A DNA stretch of 64,000 nt from Mesorhizobium sp. B2-3-4. GTDB taxonomy: Bacteria > Pseudomonadota > Alphaproteobacteria > Rhizobiales > Rhizobiaceae. Made by a program: the position numbers and the translations under genes. Positions 8,636-14,394 of this stretch are shown here, one piece after another. The stretch is from assembly GCF_006442315.1 (NCBI RefSeq), contig NZ_VFVY01000016.1, forward strand, positions 105,200 through 169,199, written 5' to 3'. Under the pieces are notes generated by a model. The model was not told the origin of the DNA and did no database searches. It saw only the letters and a list, made by a program, of their open reading frames with translations. Each line of letters begins with the position of its first letter. Within the stretch, counting starts at the first letter, position 1.

Positions 8636-9466
8636 ATGCCCGAACAGATCACGTTGAACGACGGCGCCGCCATTCCCCAGCTTGGCCTTGGCGTGTGGCA
8701 GGTCGATGCCGACATGACAGCGCAAGTGGTCGGCTCGGCGATCAAGGCCGGCTACCGGCTGATCGACACCGCCGAGGGCTACCAGAACGAGGAGGGCGTC
8801 GGCGAGGCCATCCGTAGCGCCGGCGTGGCGAGAGCCGAGCTGTTCATCACCTCCAAGCTGCGCAACGGTGCGCACCAGAGCGACGCGGCGCTTCGCGCCT
8901 TCGACGATACGATGGAAAAGCTCGGCATCGAGCAGCTCGACCTGTTCCTGATCCACTGGCCGGTGCCCAGCCAGGACAAATATGTCGAGGCGTGGAAGAC
9001 GCTGATCGAACTGCGCAAGGCCGGCCGCATCAAGTCGATCGGCGTGTCGAATTTCAATCCGGATCATCTGGAGCGCATCATCGGCGAGACCGGCGTGGTT
9101 CCGGTCGTCAACCAGGTCGAGCTGCACCCGCGCTTCCAGCAGCGCGCGCTCAGGGAATTCCATGCCAGGCACAATATCCAGACCGAAAGCTGGAGCCCGC
9201 TGGGCAGCGGCAAGCTGCTCGGCGACCCGACCATAGCAGGCATCGCCAGGAAGCATGGCAAGTCAGCCGCGCAGACGATGATCCGCTGGCATCTCCAGGA
9301 AGGACTGATCGTCATTCCGAAGTCGGTGCGCGAGGACCGCATCGCGGCCAATTTCGACGTCTTCGATTTCGAACTGGACGCGCAGGACCTGGCGACCATC
9401 CGAGGCATGGATTCGGCCAGCGGACGCGGCGGACCGAACCCGGCGACGGCGGCGTTCTTGTTTTGA
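8636..9466 (+). CDS. Aldo/keto reductase (2,5-diketo-D-gluconate reductase type)
   Basis: A 276-residue NADPH-dependent (beta/alpha)8 reductase of the AKR superfamily reducing aldehydes or ketones in the cytosol. The catalytic tetrad is visible: Asp and Tyr in LIDTAEGYQNE, Lys in FITSKLRNG and His in LFLIHWP. The cofactor-binding IPKSVREDRIAANF block lies near the C-terminus. AAAAGGACC precedes the ATG with good spacing. The length matches bacterial DkgA/DkgB enzymes. It is monocistronic and convergent with the moc-like operon. The true substrate is unknown. Confidence 0.92.
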   Translation: MPEQITLNDGAAIPQLGLGVWQVDADMTAQVVGSAIKAGYRLIDTAEGYQNEEGVGEAIRSAGVARAELFITSKLRNGAHQSDAALRAFDDTMEKLGIEQLDLFLIHWPVPSQDKYVEAWKTLIELRKAGRIKSIGVSNFNPDHLERIIGETGVVPVVNQVELHPRFQQRALREFHARHNIQTESWSPLGSGKLLGDPTIAGIARKHGKSAAQTMIRWHLQEGLIVIPKSVREDRIAANFDVFDFELDAQDLATIRGMDSASGRGGPNPATAAFLF

Positions 9467-9506
9467 CGATTGGACAGGCAGGCGTGGCGGCTTCGCCGAT
9501 GGCACC

Positions 9507-9824
9507 TCACTCCGGCAGCTCGACCATCACCGCATCGCCATCCAGCCGCGCCAGGTAGCTGCCGAGATTGACGCAGGGCGGCAGCCTCTTGGCCGCACCC
9601 GTTCGATAGTCGAAGGCGCCGGCGTGCTTGGGGCATTCGACTTCGTAGTCCATGACCAGCCCGTCGGCGAGGTGGACGGCCTCATGGGTGCAGAGCCCAT
9701 CGGTGCAGAACACCTCGTCGTCGGGCGAGCGGAAGATGGCGTAGGTGCGGCCGCCATGGTCGAAACGGCGCGCGCCTTCCTGTTCGATGTCGTCGAGGCC
9801 GCAGGCCCTGATCCAGCTGGACAT
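9507..9824 (-). CDS. mocE: MocE-like Rieske [2Fe-2S] ferredoxin
   Basis: A 105-residue soluble Rieske-type ferredoxin. Cluster ligands are visible as C-T-H (in CTDGLCTHEAVHL) and C-P-K-H (in VECPKHAGAFD), the CxH...CxxH pattern. The sequence matches the MocE family from rhizopine catabolism, where the ferredoxin delivers electrons to the MocD oxygenase. It is the last gene of a minus-strand operon with a MocD-like hydroxylase and a sugar-binding protein. No ferredoxin reductase (MocF) is present in the window, so it must be supplied elsewhere. Confidence 0.85.
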   Translation of the reverse strand: MSSWIRACGLDDIEQEGARRFDHGGRTYAIFRSPDDEVFCTDGLCTHEAVHLADGLVMDYEVECPKHAGAFDYRTGAAKRLPPCVNLGSYLARLDGDAVMVELPE

Positions 9825-9849
9825 TCTTTCCTCGTGAGCTCCGTGCGGT

Positions 9850-9879
9850 CTCCGGGACGGCTGTCTTGCCGTCCCGGAG
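9850..9879 (-). promoter_or_regulatory. Perfect 12-bp stem-loop between binding protein and mocE
   Basis: CTCCGGGACGGC (9850-9861) and GCCGTCCCGGAG (9868-9879) form a perfect 12-bp stem with a 6-nt loop, between the binding-protein stop (9895) and the mocE start (9824). No U-tract follows on the minus strand. This is more consistent with partial attenuation or mRNA stabilisation inside an operon than with full termination. Confidence 0.6.
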
Positions 9880-9894
9880 ATTTCGCTCCTGGGA

Positions 9895-10860
9895 TCAATT
9901 CTTGCTGAGGTAGTCGGCAGCGTTGGCCGGCGTCACCAGTTCGAACGGCACGTAGACGACGCGGTCGACCTTCTCGCCCTTGGCAAGCGCCAGTGCCGCG
10001 TCGACACCGCCGCCGCCCTGGCCCTTGGCGTTCTGGAACACCGTCACCGCGAGATCGCCAGCCTTCATCGATTGCAGGCCGTCCTGGGTGGCGTCGATGC
10101 CACCGACGACGACGTTCTTCATGTCGACGCCGTTTGCCTTCAGCGCCAGGATCGCGCCGATGGCGGATTCGTCGTTGTTGGCGATCACCGCGTCCGGCGC
10201 CGGACCCGCCGTCAGCCAGTTGGTCATCAGGTTCTGCGCATTGTCGCGCGCCCATTCGGACGATTGCTTGTCGGTGATCTTGATGAAGTTGCACATGTCG
10301 GTGGCAAAGACCTGCTCGACATCCTTGGTGCGCTGCAGTGCTGCCTGATGCACCAGGCTGCCCATGACGATATAGGCCGTCGCGCCCGCCGACTTGCCCT
10401 TGGCGCGCAACAGCTTGCAGACTTCGAAAGCCTCCAGCGTGCCGGACTCGGTTTCGTTGGAGCCGACATAGACCTGCTTTTCCGGCAGGTTCTTCATGTC
10501 TGATGGTTCGAGGTTGACGAAGACCAGCGGAATGCCGGCCTTGGCTGCCTCCTCGCTGATGGTCTTGGAGGCATTGGTGTCGACAAGCGTGACAATGATG
10601 GCGTCGACGCCCGAGGCGATGAAGTTCTTGACCTGGTCGAGCTGCTTGGCGACGTCGTTCTGCGCGTCTTCGACCTGGATGCCGGCGCCCTTTTCCTTGG
10701 CGCGGTCCTGCATGCCGTGCATCAGCAGCGTCTGAAAATTGTTGTCGAAGTTGACGATCGAAACGCCGATCTTGGCGGCGAAGGCCGATGTCGACATCGT
10801 CGCGGCGAATGCCGTCGACATCAGCGTCGCCAATGCCGTCGAAATGAGAAGCTTCTTCAC
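9895..10860 (-). CDS. MocB/RbsB-like periplasmic sugar-binding protein (orphan)
   Basis: A 321-residue periplasmic-binding protein (peripla_BP_4). It has a Sec signal peptide (MKKLLISTALATLMSTAFAA, cleavage near residue 29) and the core landmarks KIGVSIVNFDNNFQ, NFIASGVDAIIVTLVDTNA, VIANNDESAIGAI and VVGGIDATQDGLQSM. These are the ribose/inositol/rhizopine-binding type. It lies between the MocD-like and MocE-like genes, the position expected of a MocB analogue. No ATPase or permease is adjacent, so it must use a transporter encoded elsewhere or act as a sensor. AAGGGAGGAAAACCGTG precedes the start. Confidence 0.88.
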   Translation of the reverse strand: MKKLLISTALATLMSTAFAATMSTSAFAAKIGVSIVNFDNNFQTLLMHGMQDRAKEKGAGIQVEDAQNDVAKQLDQVKNFIASGVDAIIVTLVDTNASKTISEEAAKAGIPLVFVNLEPSDMKNLPEKQVYVGSNETESGTLEAFEVCKLLRAKGKSAGATAYIVMGSLVHQAALQRTKDVEQVFATDMCNFIKITDKQSSEWARDNAQNLMTNWLTAGPAPDAVIANNDESAIGAILALKANGVDMKNVVVGGIDATQDGLQSMKAGDLAVTVFQNAKGQGGGGVDAALALAKGEKVDRVVYVPFELVTPANAADYLSKN

Positions 10861-10971
10861 GGTTTTCCTCCCTTGCGGATGGAGTGCCGGTTCACCCCTC
10901 TTCGTTCCGGCCCTTGCGGGATGGCTGGAGGGATGGCCGCGCCATCCCTGTGGCTGTCTGGTCGGCCGAGG

Positions 10972-11976
10972 TCAGCGAGGGGCGTTGGCGCGTGCCTTCT
11001 TCTTTTCGTAGCGGGCCTCCATCCGCGCCTCGCCCTCCTTGCTGCCGTCGTGGAAGGTGCCGAACCATCGGTCGAACGGAATGAGACCGTCGCCGTAGTT
11101 CACCTCGAAATATTTGTGGTGGAGGTAGTGGATGTAGGCGTGGCTATCGACCGAGCTATCCTCGGTCAGCTCGACCTTGTCGAAGCCGACATGGCCGGGA
11201 ATGGCGCCGAAACCGGCATAGTGGAGCTGATAGAGCGCGAGCAGCGGATTGGACGGGATAATGAGGTGCCAGAGCGCCACGCCGAGATAGCCGAGCTGCT
11301 CGACCGGGTGCATGGCCAGCGACGACCAGGGCGAGGGGTTGACTGAATTGTGGTGCACCGAATGCACCCATTTGTAGAGCGGCGGCCAGTGGATCGCCCG
11401 GTGCAGCAGGAAGAAATGCGTCTCGTGGATGATCGGCACCACCAGCGCCAGCACGAACAGGTAGACCGGGTGCTCGGCCACGGTCAGCCACGGCACGTAG
11501 CCATTGGCGTAGGCGTAAAGGATCGCCACCTCGATCGCCGTCCAGATCGGCATGCCGGTGCCGAAGGTGCGCAGCATGTTGTCGATGTTCTGGTTCTTGA
11601 ACAGGAACGCCTTGTTCTTCTGCTCGGACGGCCATTTGCCGTTGTATTTGAATCGGTTGCCCTGGGCTTTTAGCGTGTAGAGCCGCATCTCGAAGGCGCC
11701 GAAGAAGACCAGCAGCGCCACGCAGTTGACGAGGAAGAGCCTGGCGATCCAGCCGAAGGAAAGCGTCTTCATCGCCTCGGTGTCGGGCAGCACGAAATGC
11801 CACCACGCCACGGCCGAGAGCGCGAACAGCATGTTATAGGGCAGGAAATAGTGCGGCAGCCATTTGAGCAGCGCCAGCGGGCGCGGCGGGAAGGCAAACA
11901 GCGGCGCGGTGCCGGCCGGCTCGTTCGGCGCCCAGTCGCCGCGCTTGTTGCGCGTGCCGTATTTCAGATCGTCCAT
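10972..11976 (-). CDS. mocD: MocD-like sterol desaturase/fatty-acid hydroxylase family protein
   Basis: A 334-residue integral-membrane di-iron oxygenase. It has four or more hydrophobic segments between residues 30 and 190, and the histidine clusters of the family: HETHFFLLHRAIHW, HSVHHNS and HYLHHKYFEVNYG. In rhizopine catabolism MocD, with the MocE ferredoxin, is thought to remove the O-methyl group of 3-O-methyl-scyllo-inosamine. The neighbouring MocE and binding protein support an analogous oxidation here. ATG 11976 was chosen because it follows the PanB-like stop by 22 bp. Longer frames run through the upstream gene and are spurious. Confidence 0.85.
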   Translation of the reverse strand: MDDLKYGTRNKRGDWAPNEPAGTAPLFAFPPRPLALLKWLPHYFLPYNMLFALSAVAWWHFVLPDTEAMKTLSFGWIARLFLVNCVALLVFFGAFEMRLYTLKAQGNRFKYNGKWPSEQKNKAFLFKNQNIDNMLRTFGTGMPIWTAIEVAILYAYANGYVPWLTVAEHPVYLFVLALVVPIIHETHFFLLHRAIHWPPLYKWVHSVHHNSVNPSPWSSLAMHPVEQLGYLGVALWHLIIPSNPLLALYQLHYAGFGAIPGHVGFDKVELTEDSSVDSHAYIHYLHHKYFEVNYGDGLIPFDRWFGTFHDGSKEGEARMEARYEKKKARANAPR

Positions 11977-11998
11977 GACGGCCTCACTATGTCTGGGT

Positions 11999-12790
11999 TC
12001 ACAAGGACTGGGAGAGGGTGAGGAAGCGGTCGTAGGCGGCATCGTCCATGTCCACCTGGTGCCTGGCTTCGGGGTAAAGACCATTGGCCACGTCGCGGCC
12101 GAAGGCGCGGAAGGCAGTGATGCGCTTGTCCTGCAACTCGGCTTCCAGCGCGACGAAATCGGCATAGCGCCTGGCATGGCGCGGGTAGTGGCCGCTGTGG
12201 GTGCCCAGCACATCGCTGGAAAACAGATATTGCGTGTCGCAGGCGTTGCCGCAGCCCATACCCATGGTGACCAGCGGCGTCGAGCGGGTGATGTGGTCGG
12301 CGAGCCTGACCGGCACCACCTCGACCTCGATGCAGGCCGCGCCGGCGTTCTCCAGATCCTTTGCCGCGCGCAGCACCTTGATCGCCTCCTCGGCCGATTT
12401 GCCGATGGCGCGGAAATTGGTCCAGGTGGCGCGGTTGGGCACCAGGCCGACATGGCCGGTGACGGGAACGCCCTCGGCGGCCATCGCCTCGATGAAGCGC
12501 GGCGAATGCGATGAATAGACCGCATCGGCGCCGCGCTTCATCATGGAGAAGCCGAGCCGCACCGCCTCATCAGACGAAGCGATAGCGCCATGCGGCATAC
12601 CCACGGAGAGGAAGGCGAGGGGTGCCGCCTGACGGATGGCCTCCAGATTGTGATCGGGCTCGCAGGACAGGATGACGATGTCGCTGGCGACGGCGGCCCG
12701 CGCCTCGGCCGGCGTGTCGACATGAAGCTGCAGCCATTTGCGGCTGCCCTTGGCGCTTTGCAGGTCGTGTACGCTCAGCCGTCTCGTCAC
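11999..12790 (-). CDS. PanB-like ketopantoate hydroxymethyltransferase family protein
   Basis: A 263-residue protein of the PanB/phosphoenolpyruvate-mutase barrel superfamily. Similarity to PanB is clear in VTGHVGLVPNRATW and in the following RAIGKSAEEAIKVLRAAKDLENAGAACIEVEVVP (helix and metal-binding loop). The start is MTRRLSVHDLQSAKG. True PanB supplies ketopantoate for CoA. Here the gene heads a moc-like catabolic operon under a LacI-type regulator, so a divergent C1-transfer or lyase role in substrate breakdown is more likely. That is inference. A 16-bp operator lies about 60 bp upstream. Confidence 0.78.
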   Translation of the reverse strand: MTRRLSVHDLQSAKGSRKWLQLHVDTPAEARAAVASDIVILSCEPDHNLEAIRQAAPLAFLSVGMPHGAIASSDEAVRLGFSMMKRGADAVYSSHSPRFIEAMAAEGVPVTGHVGLVPNRATWTNFRAIGKSAEEAIKVLRAAKDLENAGAACIEVEVVPVRLADHITRSTPLVTMGMGCGNACDTQYLFSSDVLGTHSGHYPRHARRYADFVALEAELQDKRITAFRAFGRDVANGLYPEARHQVDMDDAAYDRFLTLSQSL

Positions 12791-12850
12791 TCGACATCCT
12801 CCCGTTGCGGGAGGCGTAGCATCGCTGCCGACGGAAGACCGCCTGTTCCT

Positions 12851-12866
12851 TGATCAAATCAGATCA
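12851..12866 (-). promoter_or_regulatory. Candidate LacI-type operator before the PanB-like/moc operon
   Basis: The plus strand reads TGATCAAATCAGATCA, a dyad with TGATC/GATCA arms, about 60 bp upstream of the PanB-like start and overlapping the stop of the LacI-type gene. On the minus strand it differs at only two positions from the site at 13883-13898. Coordinates may be off by one. Confidence 0.6.
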
Positions 12867-13871
12867 AAGGTTCTCGGCGGTGAAGGTGATGAAGCGGATC
12901 GGCGGGTTTTCGATCGGCAAGTCGTGCAGTCCGAGTCGGGCGAGGATCAGGTCTATGGCGCGGCGCGCCTGCGCTTCGGGCGCCTGGTCGAGCACGACGT
13001 CCATGGTGCCCTGGCGCAGCGCCGCGCTGCTGCGCTCGGTCAGTTCATGGCCGACGAAGAATATCTCGTGGCGGCGCGGATGGCGGGCCAGCATTTCGTT
13101 CAGCGAACCGTTGCCGCCGCCGGCATTGTAGAAGCCGGCAAGGTCCGGGCGCTGCCGCAGCACCTCGACGAGAAGGTCGGCGCTGCGGTGGCCCTCGTCA
13201 TGGCCGAACAGCACCTCGGCGAAAGCATGATCGGCGCGTGGATGCTGTGCCAGATAGTCCGAAAAGCCACGGATGCGGTCGCGATGCACCTGGTAGATCT
13301 GGCTGTGGCAGAGCGCCACGATGCTGCCGCCGCGTGGCTGCATGCGGCTCATCAATTGCGCCGCCATGCGGCCGGCGGCGTAATTGTCGATGCCGACATA
13401 GTCGGCCTTCGAGCCGGCGATGCGGGTCACCACCTGGACCGTCGGCACGCCCTGTGCCTCGATCTCGGCCAGAGCGGCGCGGATCAGCGGATCGTCCGGC
13501 ACCGCCAGGATCAGGCCGCCACGGCGCATGCCGGGCTCGCGGATGCGACGGGCAACGGCTGACGCATCGCCCTCGTCGAGGAACGTCCGGTGCACGGCGA
13601 CGGTGCGGTCGAGCGTTGCCGCGATGCGTTCGAAGGCGCGGGACAGTCGCGAGAAAAAGGTCGAGTCCGGCCGCACCAGGATGACCTCGATGCGGATGAT
13701 GCCGCGATGCGCTTCGGGCAGCCGGCGCGGATAGTCGAGCGAGCGGGCAGCGGCGACCACCTTTTCCACTGTTTGCGGCCGCACGCCGCCGCGGCCGTTG
13801 AGCACGCGCTCGACCGTCGCGGTGCCGACGCCGGCGCGGCGGGCGATGTCGGCGAAGGTGGGTTTGGCGAT
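12864..13871 (-). CDS. LacI-family transcriptional regulator with apparent ATC start
   Basis: The reading frame encodes a full N-terminal LacI helix-turn-helix (KPTFADIARRAGVGTATVERVLNGRGG) followed by a sugar-binding effector domain (IIRIEVILVRPDSTFFSRLS, YVGIDNYAAGRMAA). It lacks any ATG, GTG or TTG upstream of the HTH. A strong SD (GGGAGGG) sits 4-5 nt before an ATC codon at 13871, giving 335 residues that begin (M)AKPTFADIA. The next conventional start is GTG 13805, which would delete most of the HTH. It adjoins the moc-like operon on the same strand and very probably represses that operon and itself. A point mutation or sequence error at the start codon is possible. Confidence 0.8.
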   Translation of the reverse strand: MAKPTFADIARRAGVGTATVERVLNGRGGVRPQTVEKVVAAARSLDYPRRLPEAHRGIIRIEVILVRPDSTFFSRLSRAFERIAATLDRTVAVHRTFLDEGDASAVARRIREPGMRRGGLILAVPDDPLIRAALAEIEAQGVPTVQVVTRIAGSKADYVGIDNYAAGRMAAQLMSRMQPRGGSIVALCHSQIYQVHRDRIRGFSDYLAQHPRADHAFAEVLFGHDEGHRSADLLVEVLRQRPDLAGFYNAGGGNGSLNEMLARHPRRHEIFFVGHELTERSSAALRQGTMDVVLDQAPEAQARRAIDLILARLGLHDLPIENPPIRFITFTAENL

Positions 13872-13882
13872 GGCGCCCTCCC

Positions 13883-13898
13883 TGATGCGATTTGATCA
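13883..13898 (-). promoter_or_regulatory. Candidate LacI-type operator at the regulator's own start
   Basis: TGATGCGATTTGATCA on the plus strand matches the reverse complement of the site at 12851-12866 in 14 of 16 positions. It lies 12 bp upstream of the proposed ATC start, where a repressor would block its own transcription or translation. Confidence 0.6.
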
Positions 13899-13950
13899 GG
13901 AGGTAGCATGTTTTCACATTGAATGCTTTACGCCTCGGCTGGGGAAGCCG

Positions 13951-13994
13951 CATCTCGCCACGACGGGAGATTGGCAGTTTCCGCCGTCGGCGCC
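13951..13994. repeat. RIME-like repeat fragment
   Basis: An imperfect hairpin (CATCTCGCC/GGGAGATT) is followed by GGCAGTTTCCGCCGTCGGCG. The same stem-plus-tail pattern recurs at 35402-35445 and 42337-42385. It lies between the LacI-type gene and a convergent-spaced hypothetical gene. Confidence 0.4.
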
Positions 13995-14303
13995 CTAAAT
14001 CCCGGAGCCGTCCAGTTGCTGGGCATCATCGCCTTCCCAGGGAGCGGGCATCGAGGCACCCCGGCCGGGATTGGCGGTGGGCAGCGGCATCCAGCATTTC
14101 AGCTCGGGCTCGGCATATTCGACGACGCGGCCGGGCGAGGAATCGGAGGCGCGCCAGCCTTCCTCGGCGAACTGGTCGGCGCGCGACCAGTAGGCGAGAT
14201 CGACTTCCGCCGGCCCCTGCTCGGACGAGCGCACGGTGACCAGGATGCGGCTGCCGTCCTTCGGCGCCGTCGACATGTGGCGCCACCGTTCGGGCTCGTC
14301 CAT
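13995..14303 (-). CDS. Small hypothetical protein with STAPKDG motif
   Basis: A 102-residue cytosolic protein. ATG 14303 follows GGAGGAAATGCG (strong SD, 7-8 nt spacing). The N-terminal WRHMSTAPKDGSRILVTVRS resembles the DUF551-like WxxIxTAPKDGxxILV motif seen in many short proteins of rhizobia and their phages. A Trp- and Pro-rich remainder (CWMPLPTANPG) follows. It is isolated between the LacI-type gene and the caspase-like gene. Function unknown. Confidence 0.6.
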   Translation of the reverse strand: MDEPERWRHMSTAPKDGSRILVTVRSSEQGPAEVDLAYWSRADQFAEEGWRASDSSPGRVVEYAEPELKCWMPLPTANPGRGASMPAPWEGDDAQQLDGSGI

Positions 14304-14394
14304 CGCATTTCCTCCTCGGGTACTGCTGCGCTCGAAGGAGGGATAGTCGCCTTGCACCGGGAGCCGGTCAACCCGGACTTTCGCGAAAAGCCGT

